Source of the DNA: Pseudoips prasinana
Lineage: Eukaryota; Arthropoda; Insecta; Lepidoptera; Nolidae
Length of the DNA: 64,000 nucleotides
Direction of reading: 5' to 3'
Assembly (NCBI GenBank): GCA_951640165.1
Contig: OX621254.1
Span: 29,362,001 to 29,426,000, forward strand
The position numbers and the translations under genes are program-made. Shown here in pieces: positions 50,700 through 61,094 of the stretch (its first letter is position 1; the number at the start of each line of letters is the position of its first letter). The notes under the pieces are model-generated. The model saw only the letters and a program-made list of their open reading frames with translations, did not search any database and was not told where the DNA came from.

Positions 50700-51250
50700 A
50701 CTTAAGGGCATAATGCACACCACGTTTTTTAAGCGCGCCGTTGACGCGCGTTTGTAGCGATCCAGGCGCGATACTCACGCAGTCAGACGCAGCCTGTAGA
50801 CCTTTGCACACCTGTATAAATTCAAATCCGCGTTTGAATCGATACAGACGCGATGCAAACGCGCGTTTGTATCGATGCAAACGACAACAAACTGTTCTTT
50901 TGACAATTGACAACATGTAGTAAAAATATTACTAGATAATTAAACTTAAACATAATCTCTTGACAATAACTTGATACTATCTAAATATCATTGCTATTAT
51001 AAAATAAATTTTATAAATATTTTCATACAATCAATACAATTTGTACCTAAATATCTATGTTGCTAGAAATAATAATGTATACAACTATATTACTACAAAC
51101 ATGTTCTGACTGTTTACAAGCGCTTTTTAAAGTCTGCGTGAATAAAAACCTTTTTTTTTTTCTTTTTTTTAAGCTCTGTATGATAAAAGCGTTTAGGAAA
51201 CGCGCGTCGCTGGCGCGCTTAAAAAACGTGGTGTGCATAGGCTCTAAGGT
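50700..51250. mobile_element. Element with long inverted ends enclosing a family F repeat
   Basis: 50713-50757 ('ATGCACACCACGTTTTTTAA', 'GCGCGCCGTTGACGCGCGTT') matches the reverse complement of 51194-51237 with about three differences. Family F occupies 50920-51165. The minus frames 50596-50916 and 51047-51238 lie in the arms and are not genes. Confidence 0.6.
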
Positions 51251-51297
51251 TGCGACGTTCTATAGTGAAATAAAAAAAAATATTCAGCACTTAGGTA

Positions 51298-51398
51298 CAG
51301 ACGCCAGCACATCAAGCTACCCCAATCCGTCAAACTTCCCCAATTGAAAGTGAACCTTATGCTTATGTGATAAAGTTGAAAATCTATAAAAGAAATGT
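51298..51398. mobile_element. MITE family T, truncated copy 4
   Basis: Starts CAGACGCCAGCACATCAAG after TA, but stops at 'TATAAAAGAAATG' where a SINE E fragment begins; the right end is missing. Confidence 0.75.
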
Positions 51399-51440
51399 TG
51401 GTTAGTGACCCTGACTGCCAGAGTTCGTGGTTTCAACAGC

Positions 51441-51930
51441 AATCAGGCCCTGATTTACCCACAGGCTATTTAGGTTTAAGTATAAGGCGCAAGAACTGTG
51501 CGGGAGCGCTGAAAATTTATGTTGATTTATTTTTCTTTTCTTTATTATTTTTATAACTTATATTTTATTATTTTAAAGTTGGATTAAATATGTCTTTGTT
51601 TAATCTACGACCACGAACACCCAACTAAACAGAAGATTTCTAGAGAAGGTAAAAAGCTAATAAAACATTAGATTACGGACAATATTTTACGGACAATATT
51701 TGATATATACAACTATCTTTCTCTGGCCCTCACACTAGGATCAACCTGTGTCGTCTCGTGAGGTCCAGTCACTTCCCAAAATTACAATAGAATCAACCGT
51801 ACACTAAATTATTCGTAATAATGTTGTTACAAGTATTTATGTTATGTGATGTATGTATGTAAAACTAAATGATATGTAGTAAGTATATACATATGTAGAT
51901 ACGTAAAAAATTTCTCTTAATATATATTTT
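51441..51930. other. No gene recognised
   Basis: AT-rich; 'TTACGGACAATATTT' occurs twice in tandem near 51672-51703. Confidence 0.3.
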
Positions 51931-51933
51931 AAA

Positions 51934-52246
51934 CTAGCTGTGCCCGCGACTTCGTCCGCGTGTTAATTAGTTTATTTCGTTTTATTTTTGTTTTTAGTAA
52001 AATAAAAAACATTTTCTAAAATAAAAGTAGTCTAAGTTACTCCTTATTACATTAGCTACCTGCCAATAAAAGCCCCGTCAAAATCGGTCCAGCCATTTCA
52101 GAGATTAGCCGGAACAAACAGACAGACAAAAATGGTAAAAAAAAATATTTTGGTGTATGTACCTTATATATATTCATATTTATGTTGTAAAAACCGGTTA
52201 TTTCAATATTACAAACAGACACTCCAATTTTATTCATTTGTATAGA
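51934..52246 (-). mobile_element. Helitron-like family H2, complete
   Basis: CTAGCTGTGCCCGCGACTTC at one end and TCTATACAAATGAATAAAAT (reversed) at the other; A and T flanks. Best reference copy of H2 here. Confidence 0.75.
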
Positions 52247-52561
52247 TGATAAATTCAAGCAAGTTTTCAGTTTTAAATTAAAATGTAGCTAGTATATTAG
52301 TGGGCCGGCCAGGCACAAGCAAAATCGGCCGGGCTAGGGCTGTCAGAAATCTAAATCAGAAACTGTCAGCAATACGTAGAAATAAAAGTAGTAGTTATCA
52401 GTTGCTAATCTGCCTTTCCCACTTGGTAAGCACTAAAGTCAACACTTCAGTCTTTAGTCACTCCTTATCTCTTCAATCGTTTGTTTGTCATAGTGTCACT
52501 GCGGTTTACAAAATACTGGTGAGTGCAGAGGTTTTATTCTGGTATTAACAAGCTGCTGTGA

Positions 52562-53090
52562 GGTGACGGCATAGAATATCATCGCCCCAGCTCATCCCGT
52601 GTGGGGCGTAGAAATCGTCCGAGGGAATACCTACCAGAGAACGAGCAACAGCGGGGTTTTGGAACGAAGTTCCTTATCGCGCGTTGTGAAAGGGGGCTAG
52701 ACGAAAAAAAATATTACGAAAAGTTGTCACGACACTTTTTGCAGCTGTGCGGCGTGCGCATGTTTCTCTGTCTCGTCTCTCTCTCTCTCTCTCTCTTATA
52801 GAAAGCAAGCCATTTTCATTTCTATTTCGCATTGAACAGTGTGGTGTCGCGACGATTATTTTTGTTGAGTGTATACAGGTTTTTTGTACATAATAAATAA
52901 TAAGAAATAACTTCGTTCCATCCGGGTGTCCCTTGACACCTCTCAAGTTTTTTTTTTCTGTGAACTATGGCCAACAACTCAAACTGCGATCACTAAGCCG
53001 TCTGCCAAGCGTGGCGATTATGGCATATCCCCCCATTCTTTGAGGAAGCTTTTGTCCAGCAGTGGAAGTATTTTGGCTGACATGATGATT
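52562..53090 (+). repeat. Family B repeat split by a 288-bp element
   Basis: 52562-52655 ('GTGACGGCATAGAATATCAT', 'GTGTGGGGCGTAGAAATCGT') and 52960-53090 ('AAACTGCGATCACTAAGCCG', 'CAAGCGTGGCGATTATGGCA') are the two halves of one plus-oriented family B copy. Confidence 0.7.
52661..52948. mobile_element. Non-coding element family K, copy 1
   Basis: GGAACGAAGTTCCTTATCGC at the left and 'AACTTCGTTCCATCCGGGTG', 'CCTTGACACCTCTCAAG' at the right, with an internal (TC)n. A copy of near-equal length is at 59234-59524. Short inverted GGAACGAAGTT / AACTTCGTTCC. The frames at 52601 and 52674 are by-products. Confidence 0.7.
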
Positions 53091-53223
53091 AACTAGAACA
53101 TTCTAACAATGTTACAAAAGCCACCAAAACTCCTTACTGGTACTAGGGTTCGAAGCCCGAACGGGACATTTCTTAAACATGCTCGTTCCAAGCATTGTTA
53201 TTGCCATAACAATTTTAAATATT

Positions 53224-53592
53224 TGACTGCCTCGTTGGTCTAGCGGTAGCGTGTTCACCCGCAAAGAACGAGGTCCTGAGTTCAAATCTCGGGTCGGCCT
53301 AAAAAGTGATTTTGGGACCTTCTGTAAAAAGAAAAAATTCTCAGAATCAGTTCGAAGTCTGGAAGTTGGCGGTATTATACCCCCGTGCCTCGGAGAGCAC
53401 GTAAAGCCGTCGGTCCTGTGCCTGACCTCTTTCCGGTCGTGTCGCTAGGCGTCCCATCGGATCATGAGAGTGATGGAATAGAGAGTGCTCCTGTATTTGC
53501 GCACTCACTTGTGCACTATATGTCCCGCGCGGATGGCTAATCTCTATTGAGATTGGTCGCCGTAGCCAAAATTCAGCTAGGCGGGCATTATT
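53224..53592 (+). mobile_element. SINE family D
   Basis: 'GACTGCCTCGTTGGTCTAGC', 'GGTCCTGAGTTCAAATCTCG', through 'GTGCACTATATGTCCCGC' to 'GGCGGGCATTATTATTA'. Confidence 0.85.
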
Positions 53593-53821
53593 ATTATTAT
53601 ATTGCCATAATAACGCGCCAACCGATCTACATGTATCTTCGCAGGGCTTCTTAGGGTACGCTGTATCCTATAAGTTACGTCGTTGATCTGCGTAATGACT
53701 TTGAAAGGCCCTTCCTAACTAGGTTGCAATTTCGGAGATGTTCCCTTTTGCCGGGTGGAATTATTATTACAATATACTTATATTGATTCGCGAAATTAAT
53801 AATAATAATATCTAGGGACAA

Positions 53822-55777
53822 TCTATATAAATAAAAAGACAAGTCCTGACTGACTGACTGACTCATCAACGCCCAGCCCAAACCCTTGGCCCTAGAAAGC
53901 TGAAATTTTGCACAGATGTTTTCTTTATAATGTAGACAAGGAATAAGGAAGGATTTTTCGAAATTCAACCCCTAAGGGGGTAAAACGAGGGTGCCAAGTT
54001 AGTATGGAACTTTGCCATTTTTGAAGTTAGAGGCATGAAAGTTGGTATTTGGCCTTGCAGCTAAAAATAAAAAAATATATGTTTCAGGATTTTTGGAAAG
54101 TACACCCCCAAGGGCGAAAAATAGGGGATGTAAGTTTGTACGAAAAAAGTTTCCATTTTTAAGTTAAACGCATGAAAATTAGCATTTGGCTTTTTAGTTA
54201 AAAATAAAATATATATATTTCAGGATTTTTAAAAATTCCTCCCCGAAGGTCATAAAATAGGGGATGTAAGTTTGTATGAAAAATGCGATATTTTTGAAGT
54301 TAAACGCATGAAAATGAGTATTTGGCCTTTATGTTAAATATATATAGCATTTATTTCAGGATTTTTGGAAATTACACCCCCAAGGGCGGAAAATAGGGGA
54401 TATACTTTTATACTGCCTGACTGCCATATCAACGCACAGTCTAAACGGCTGGAGTTAGGGACTTGAATTTTGACAGTAGTTACCTTTTATGACGTAAGCA
54501 TCCACCGAAGAAGGGTTTTTGAAAATACCACCCCTAAGGGAGTAAAATAAGGGATAAAATATTTTATGAAAGTCCTTAATTTTGATGTTAAAGGCATGTA
54601 TATAGACTTGCAGTTAAAAATTATAATATATATTTCAGGATTTTTGAAAATTCACCCCCAAGGGCGTAAAATTGGGGATGTAATTTATAAGAAAAAAGTG
54701 CCAACAAGTTTTAAGTTAAACGCATGAAAATTGGTATTTAGCATTACAGTTAAAAATTCAAAAGTATACGTTTCCGGATTTCCGAGAATTCTACCACGAA
54801 GGGTGACAAATAGGGGATGTTTGTATGAAAATTGGTATTTCAGTTAAAAATAAAGCAATCAAGGGAATAATTTGTTGTTAAAAGGTAATCCATAACTGAT
54901 TCAATAGGTCAACACCAAAAATTTACACCAACTTAAGCAATTCGTTTCTTATTGCTTAAAATGTCGTGTTTGTTGTCGTCTAAGTAAAGATTTAGCGTTA
55001 AGATTTGTAACTTCTTTTTTTTGGTATTTTTTATAACATATTAAGAAAACGTCAATTTAATAAAATTGGTATAAAAAAGTAATTTACCCAAAATTCGAGT
55101 TAGCGTTGTATAAATTTTTCGTTTCGAGATGATCGCACCCAAAAAATATCATCTTAATTTTACTGATCTACAAGTTCACAATTTTGTAACTAGATGGTGT
55201 TTATATCGTTTCAGATCGCAGAACTCATTTGGCATATCGGTTAAAATAAATAAATGCTTGAAGTAAAAGGTAGTCCAAAACTGAATCAAAAGATAATCCC
55301 CTAAATCTCACCCAAAATATATGCCCACATGTTAATTTTACCGCTTTACAAGTTTATATTTTTGTTAGTAGATGGTGTAATCATCGTTTTAGATCGCGCT
55401 ATGGTTTCGTTCACAAAATGTGATGTATATTAGACCTATCAATGCCGTGGTCGCAACCTAAGCTAATGGGAGTTACCTTTGTGATTAATGCATCGTTGAT
55501 TATTATATTACTTTATTGGACTTACTGACTTTACTTAAAGACAATTGATATGTATTCTTTGATGTTTTTGGGTTTATGATATCGGGTCTTTTTTAAATAA
55601 CAGTAGCAAAGTAGTCTTTAGTTTATTTCTTAGCTAGGTTATTTATAGGTTAGGTTTTTTGAAATTTATATTGCTTATTTCTTTTAAAAGTTATATATTT
55701 TAGATTAAGCTAGAAGTAAGTAGTTACATTGGTAATCATTCAAAATTGTCGCGGACGAAGTCGCGGGCACCAGCTAG
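53822..55777 (+). mobile_element. Long Helitron-like element, family H3 (1.96 kb)
   Basis: TCTATATAAATAAAAAGACA at the start with (GACT)n; end 'CGCGGACGAAGTCGCGGGCA', CCAGCTAG. A and T flanks. Carries the same internal minisatellite units as 15845-18023, in the opposite orientation. No Rep/helicase frame. Confidence 0.75.
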
Positions 55778-56034
55778 TATAAAATAAGCTTTGAAATGTA
55801 CTGTAAGATTGTACATAGAGATATGTATAATACTTGCAATTAAAATGTATAAGGCAGACAGAATGTATAAATATAGTTAAGAAATATATATAAGTAATTA
55901 AAATTACATTAAGTTAAGGTAGGAAAACAACGCATTTACAAAAATAGAATATTGATATTTTTACAAACATGAAAGGTACATAAGGACTCCGATCCCGTCA
56001 AGGGAGACAAAGTGTTAAAAAAAAAAAAAAAAAT
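55778..56034 (+). repeat. Retroelement 3' tail with poly(A)
   Basis: AT-rich, ends 'CCGTCAAGGGAGACAAAGTG' then TT and 17 As before SINE sequence resumes. A 5'-truncated LINE insertion whose 5' junction is the Helitron end. Confidence 0.55.
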
Positions 56035-56349
56035 GCCACAGATCATCCTAGCCCCAAACTAAGCAAAGCTTGTACTATGGGTACCAGGCGACGATATACA
56101 TACTTATATAAATAGATAAATACTTAAATATATAGAAAACATCCATGACTCAGAAACAAATATTCGTGCTCATCACACAAATATTTGCACTTACCGGGAT
56201 TCGAACCCAGGACCACCAGCTTCGTAGGCAGGAGCACTACCAACTAGGCTACGGTGACCGTCAAATTCCGTCAATTAGATTAGGGGTCAGTAGAAATCCA
56301 GGGGTATTAGAGACCGGGATAACCTTTTATTTATTTATCATCTTCATCA

Positions 56350-56720
56350 CCATAACTGCGTCTCCTGTAAGCCAGGATCAGGGGCTCTACCGGCTAAGTC
56401 ACCGAACATCGATTTCTTAAATGGCGTTCAAATAAATAAAGGTTAAAAATGACTTAATCAATCGTTAAATCGGCTTCAACGATGCCAATTGATTCCGGAC
56501 CATTAATGACGTCACATGTGCTCATGGAAGCCTATTTAACGTTTGATTAAGTCATTTTTAACATTGTTTTATTTGAACGCCATTTAAGAAATTGATGTTC
56601 GGTGACTTAGTCGGTACAGCCCCAGGATCAGCAATGGCACCCAATGAAATGAAACCGAGCGGTGAGACTCAGGCATGTCCGGGGAATCGCTTTGAGGGTC
56701 CTGTCTAGTGTGCTGTCAAT
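56350..56720 (+). repeat. Dispersed repeat interrupted by MITE P
   Basis: 'CTGCGTCTCCTGTAAGCCAG' before and 'CAGCAATGGCACCCAATGAA', 'ATGAAACCGAGCGGTGAGAC', 'GGGGAATCGCTTTGAGGGTC' after the MITE. The block recurs at 20960-21045 and in the 12382-12504 insertion. Confidence 0.6.
56382..56622. mobile_element. MITE family P, copy 4 (241 bp, CAG duplication)
   Basis: CAG at 56379-56381 and 56623-56625. Ends GGGCTCTACCGG and GGTACAGCCC. TGACGTCA/CACATGTG intact around 56507-56520. Confidence 0.9.
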
Positions 56721-56819
56721 TTAGTTGCAGTAAAACTTATATTCGCATGTTTAATTGGGAGTAAGTTAGTGAATGCGTAACGAGAACGTTACAAAAAGTG
56801 TGATCGGGTGAGGCGAACT

Positions 56820-56945
56820 AAAGTTGAGCGGGTGAGAAGTTAGTGAAGATAGAAAGAGAGAGAATTACGTATTGTATATTACTGTAGGGGCAAGAAAGAG
56901 AACTGCGAGTACACATTTCCTATTTCTCTTTTTTCTCATAGCTAG
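56820..56945. repeat. Palindromic repeat family G
   Basis: 'GAAAGAGAGAGAATTACGTA', 'TTACTGTAGGGGCAAGAAAG', 'TTTCCTATTTCTCTTTT'; imperfect arms. Confidence 0.45.
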
Positions 56946-56968
56946 TTACTTTTATTAACGTTATATTA

Positions 56969-57203
56969 GGTCACCGTAGCCTAGTTGGTAGTGCTCCTGC
57001 CTACGAAGCTGGTGGTCCTGGGTTCGAATCCCGGTAAGTGCCAATATTTGTGTGATGAGCGCGAATATTTGTTTCTGAGTCATGGATGTTTTCTATGTAT
57101 ATAAGTATTTATATATCTATATAAGTGTGTATATCGTCGCCTGGTACACATAGTACAAGCTTTGCTTAGTTTGGGGCTAGGATGATCTGTGTGACATTGT
57201 CCA
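56969..57203 (+). mobile_element. SINE-B, plus copy
   Basis: 'GGTCACCGTAGCCTAGTTGG', 'CCTGGGTTCGAATCCCGGTA', 'TTTGTTTCTGAGTCATGGAT', ending 'TGTGTGACATTGTCC'. Complete reference copy. Confidence 0.85.
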
Positions 57204-57205
57204 TA

Positions 57206-57484
57206 ATTAAAAAAAAAATCTAAGTTTTACTTCAGACGTGCTTTTTATGGTTGCTACAAGATCTCCATAATAAACTACTCTAGATATTAGTCGCAGGCTA
57301 TTTAACATAATATCAAGCTCGTTATGCCAGAAATTACACTCTCAAAGTATGCGGTGGGCGGCTTGTTCGTATTAGCAATAGGAAGTTGAGCAAAGAGATT
57401 TGAAATTCAACAATTTACTTTTAAAATTGTCCGTGTCCGGTATTGAGCCACACAATTGTCTATGATTAGCCAAGTTTTATTTAA
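57206..57484. other. No gene recognised
   Basis: Nothing recognised; AT-rich. Confidence 0.3.
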
Positions 57485-57535
57485 CCGCTCGTCAATTCTT
57501 TTTCTTTTTAGTGTTTCGATGGTAAACTAATTATA

Positions 57536-57782
57536 ATATAATAATATCTTGGACATTATTCACACACGGTCATCTGATCCCAAACTAAGCAGAGCTTGTA
57601 CTATGGAAACCAGATAACTGATATACTACTTTTCTTTTGTAAATACATACTTATTTAGATAATTACACCCAGACCCAGGACAAATAGACATTTTCATGCA
57701 CACAAATATCTGTCCTGGATGGGAATCGAACCCACGAGCTGCGGCATGCAAAGCAAGCTTTAACCAACCACGCCACAGGCCC
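57536..57782 (-). mobile_element. SINE family A within the LINE
   Basis: 'ATATCTTGGACATTATTCAC', 'CTTGTACTATGGAAACCAGA', 'GGGAATCGAACCCACGAGCT', 'ACCAACCACGCCACAGGCCC'. Confidence 0.82.
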
Positions 57783-57999
57783 ATCGAAATTTTTATGGCC
57801 CAGAACGTGGCCACACTGATTGCCCTGCTTGTGGCATAAACTCGTGGTAGGGCAAACTGGGCACGATGTTAGGTGGGCCATGGATTGGACCGATGCTCCA
57901 CAAATACAGTCCATTTTGGGGTTGCCCGACAGTGCCCACCTAGACATGTTTTCTTTGCTTCGGCCCACCTGAGTCCGGAGTCTATTTAGGGACTTCCAG

Positions 58000-58246
58000 G
58001 GCCTCTACCGGCTAAGGCGCCGAACATCGATTTCTTAAATGGCGTTGAAATAAATAAAGGTTAAAAATGACTTAATCAATCATTAAATCGGTTTCAACGT
58101 TGACAATTGATTCCAGACCATTTATGACGTCACATAATAATATGGTCATGGAAGGCGATTTAACGATTAATTAAATCATTTTTAACCTTTATTTATTTGA
58201 ACGCCATACACGAAAACGTTGTTCGGCGACTTAACCGGTAGAGCCC
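58000..58246. mobile_element. MITE family P, copy 5, with identifiable empty site
   Basis: CAG at 57997-57999 and 58247-58249. The uninterrupted LINE at 23625-23640 reads 'GACTTCCAGATCGG' with one CAG, so the exact insertion is proven from within the window. 247 bp; TGACGTCA present, CACATGTG disrupted. Confidence 0.92.
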
Positions 58247-58720
58247 CAGATCGGCAATTGATGTCCAGGCTTTTGCGTGATAAAATGATCGGGTAAGCCA
58301 GGCTTTTGCGTGATAAAATGATCGGGTAAGCATTTTTGTGCACGCCAGATTCTGCATCTCGCTCTTCGTCAATTTACTAAATGCTTTTAATTAGACTTTT
58401 TATTTTGCTTGTTCAAAAAGTCAAAGTTACGAGTAGCAATGAGAGTACGGCGTCTGTTCTATTTTAATCAAATTCCATAGCAACGATGTTCGGAATCCGA
58501 TCTTTTAATCCTTGCAGACTTCTCTTAAAGACCGTACGAGCTATAAAATAGTAAATTCCCCCTCCATCACGGGTTTAAGTCCTTAAGAAGAAAAACATGA
58601 TTCAACATTCTATTTTACATATTTTGAGTTCGATTAGTTACTAATAACCCTAGCTGGTTGGCCATACGTACCGGGACGTATATACGGGACTGTTTTAGTT
58701 TAAGTATCAATTTCTAAATA

Positions 58721-59103
58721 TACAACGTGTAACTTAATTAACGCACATCCTGAAAATAGTTTGTTGAGAATCGTTTACTGAATCGATTTATATCATTTTG
58801 AATTATGGTAAATTTTTATTCCAAAAATTATTAAAATTACGGAAATTATTGTTATATTAACCCTGTACTATCAAAACAAATTGAAATGGACCGTAAGTCA
58901 TAGTAATATTTTTTTTTATATCACAGTTTTATTTGTATTCATCATTCAATACAAAATAAAGAAAAACATACTTTATTTCAAGAAACTAACTTAGTAAATA
59001 ACGATGCATATACATGTTAAACAAAAAATACAGTGTATGTATTATGATTTCAACATAATATTCTAATGTTTGAGGGTGTGCGTTAATTGCGTTACATGTT
59101 GTA
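58721..59103. mobile_element. 383-bp element with inverted ends (TACAACGTGTAAC)
   Basis: Left TACAACGTGTAACTTAATTA, ACGCACATCCT; right (reversed) TACAACATGTAACGCAATTA, ACGCACACCCT. TA at both flanks. Interior AT-rich without coding. Ends related to the 3-kb unit at 32467-35497. Confidence 0.7.
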
Positions 59104-59104
59104 T

Positions 59105-59215
59105 ATGTGTAAGTACTTATATATTTAGAAATATATAAGTACGTTTATCAGTTGTCTGGTTACCGCAGTACAGGCTCTTCCTAGATTGGGATCAGATGTT
59201 AATGTGTTAGTTGTC
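59105..59215 (+). mobile_element. SINE family A tail fragment
   Basis: 'TTATCAGTTGTCTGGTTACC', 'GCAGTACAGGCTCTTCCTAG', 'TGGGATCAGATG'. Confidence 0.6.
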
Positions 59216-59233
59216 ACAATTTAATTTTTTTTT

Positions 59234-59524
59234 GGAACGAAGTTCCTTATCGCGCGTAGTGAAAGGGGCCTAGACGGAAAAAATTCTTACGAGAAGTTGT
59301 CACGACACTTTTTGCAGCTGTGCGGCGTGCGCGTGTTTCTCTGTCTGTCTTTCTCTCTCTCTCTCTCTCTTATAGAAAGCAAGCCAGATATTTTCATTTC
59401 TATTTCGCATTGAACAGTGTGGTGTCGAGACGATTATTTTTGTTGACAGGTTTTTTGTACATAATAAATAATAGATAAGAAATAACTTCGTTCCATCCGG
59501 GTGTCCCTTGACACCTCTCAAGTT
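59234..59524. mobile_element. Non-coding element family K, copy 2
   Basis: Aligned along its whole length with 52661-52948, including (TC)n and 'GGTGTCCCTTGACACCTCTC'. Confidence 0.7.
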
Positions 59525-59630
59525 TTATATTATATTTGTACAGAACAATTAAAATATATAACCCAAATTGGTGTGCCTATTTTGAAATTAGAATAAAGAA
59601 CAAAGTGTTGTCTATGGGGCGTGAAAAGCT

Positions 59631-60065
59631 GCTATCGCCATTGACCTATATGTATAGAATACATACTCATCTGCCTCGTTGGTCTAGCGGTATCGTGTTA
59701 AACCGCAGATAATGAGGTCCTGGGTTCAAATCCCGGGTCGGGCCAAAAAGTGATTTTGGGATTTTTCCGTAAAAAGAAATTTCTCAGTATCAGCCCGAAG
59801 TCTGGAAGTTGGCGGTATTACATCCCCGTGCCTCGGAGAGCACGTAAATCCGTCGGTCCTATACCTGAACTCTTTCCGGTCGTGTCGCTAGGCGTCCCAT
59901 CGGATCATGAGAGTGATGGAATAGAAAGTGCCCCTGTGTTTGCGCACACACTTGTGCACTATAATATGTCCTGCGCAATTGGCTAGTCTCCATTAATACT
60001 GGCCGCCGTGGCCGATATTCGGCCGGGAGGACATCATAGAATACATATAAGTCAATGGCTATCGC
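59631..60065. mobile_element. Minimal hAT-like element (37 bp) later hit by SINE D
   Basis: GCTATCGC flanks both sides (59631-59638 and 60058-60065). Removing the SINE and one copy of its ATAGAATACATA duplication leaves a 37-bp palindrome starting CATTGACCTATATGTAT and ending ATAAGTCAATG. Confidence 0.85.
59666..60035 (+). mobile_element. SINE family D with 12-bp duplication
   Basis: ATAGAATACATA at 59654-59665 and 60036-60047. Head 'CTGCCTCGTTGGTCTAGCGG', B box GGTTCAAATCCCGGG, full body to 'CGGGAGGACATC'. The frames at 59750 and 59859 are by-products. Confidence 0.88.
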
Positions 60066-60438
60066 ATTTAAATTCCTGTCCAGCCGCGCCATGTCATACA
60101 TATATTTGAGGAAAACAAGAGCATATTCCGCCTATGAGGTGTTCATACCGAATTCAAAGTCTGATGTATAAAAGAACAGGAAGAAATTCATTAATAATCA
60201 TAATAATTAAGTGTCATGTAATTAAAATTATTGGCGATGTTTACTGTTTGTGTGCGGTTATATATATGTACATTGTAGGCATATTAAAGTTATGTAGGTA
60301 CTTACTTTTTTTTATTTTTAATTCCGTTTTACGGCTCTGGCTTCTTTGGCCTTATGAGCCTTAAGTAAATATATCTTTATTTCATTTATTACCGTCATTG
60401 TCAAGTAAAGTCCGTCACAGTCAAGTCATACATAGTCC
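60066..60438. other. No recognised repeat; candidate upstream intron for 60439
   Basis: AT-rich. Ends in 'CCTTGTCCAACCCCAG', which could serve as a splice acceptor for the coding-like piece that follows. Confidence 0.3.
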
Positions 60439-60624
60439 TTGTCCAACCCCAGTAAAGCAGTGGAGACTTTACTAGAGGCTTTTATGGAGTTTTGGTTACA
60501 ACACGGAAAATCACAATTCACGGCAATATCGCACTTTCCTCCACTTATGTACGTTGTCGAAGATGTTATGTCTAAAAATCCACCATATTTACACGTCAAA
60601 ACTCGAATTTACACCAGTGTTTGA
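60439..60624 (+). pseudogene. Coding-like segment, possible terminal exon or transposon-gene remnant
   Basis: Sixty-one stop-free codons: SNPSKAVETLLEAFMEFW, LQHGKSQFTAISHFPPLM, YVVEDVMSKNPPYLHVKTRI, YTSV then TGA, with AATAAA two bases later. There is no ATG at the start (the frame opens with TTG after a TAG), so it would need an upstream exon. Amino-acid composition is protein-like, but I do not recognise a family. Confidence 0.3.
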
Positions 60625-60681
60625 AAATAAAACATAGCCTCGATGCGTCTTTTTCCGCGTTGGCGCCAAAACTCCTATGTA

Positions 60682-60816
60682 CGGACGCCAGCACATCAAG
60701 CTATCCCAATCTGTCAAATTTCTTTTATAGATTTACAACGTTATCACATAAGCATAAGGTTCACTTTAAATTGGGGAAATTTGACAGATTGGGGTAGCTT
60801 GATGTGCTGGCGTCTG
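60682..60816. mobile_element. MITE family T, copy 5 (135 bp)
   Basis: Starts CGGACGCCAGCACATCAAG after TA (60680-60681) and ends GATGTGCTGGCGTCTG before TA. The 79-residue frame at 60643 is a by-product. Confidence 0.85.
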
Positions 60817-60825
60817 TACTTACTT

Positions 60826-61025
60826 ATCGTATGGGCAGTGGTTGGTTACCCTAGTGTCAGACTTGTTAGAACCGTCTATTAGGCCTCTGACATGGCTTAA
60901 CGTTGGTCGTGTCGGTTTCAGTTGTAGCCGGTAGACAACAGTCTGTTGTCTACCGGCTACAACTGGAACCGACAGCGTTAAGCTGCTCTCCAAAGCACGG
61001 AGACGCTCCTAACCCACTTTTGCGG
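60826..61025 (-). repeat. 5S-like repeat body, reversed, with internal inverted duplication
   Basis: 'CTTATCGTATGGGCAGTGG' is the reverse of the family end; 'GGCCTCTGACATGGCTTAAC' matches 'GTTAAGCCATGTCGGGGGCC' of copy 1. 60911-60941 and 60943-60973 are 30-base inverted copies of the segment between them. Confidence 0.65.
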
Positions 61026-61094
61026 TCAAAACTTACTATATGTGCATAAAAATATCGATTCCTTCTGTAATAGGAGCGATACACATAATGTAAA

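Larger units (their letters stand above)
53803..56262 (-). mobile_element. SINE-B split by a Helitron and a LINE tail
   Basis: 'ATAATATCTAGGGACAA' ends at 53821 and the SINE resumes at about 56034 ('GCCACAGATCATCCTAGCCC'). A family H3 Helitron (53822-55777) and about 255 bases ending in poly(A) lie between. Confidence 0.75.
57485..58345 (-). pseudogene. LINE C-terminal fragment split by SINE A and MITE P
   Basis: Same LINE 3' end as 23373-24184: 57488-57535 is the 3' tail, 57783-57996 encodes RSKENMSRWALSGNPKMDCI and the H/C knuckle, 58250-58345 continues after the MITE. A 33-base unit ('CCAGGCTTTTGCGTGATAAA') is duplicated in tandem at 58265-58330. Confidence 0.75.

Noticed and set aside
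50596..50916. 106-codon minus-strand gene
   Set aside because: The Arg/Cys-rich part comes from reading the GC-rich inverted end of the element at 50700-51250.
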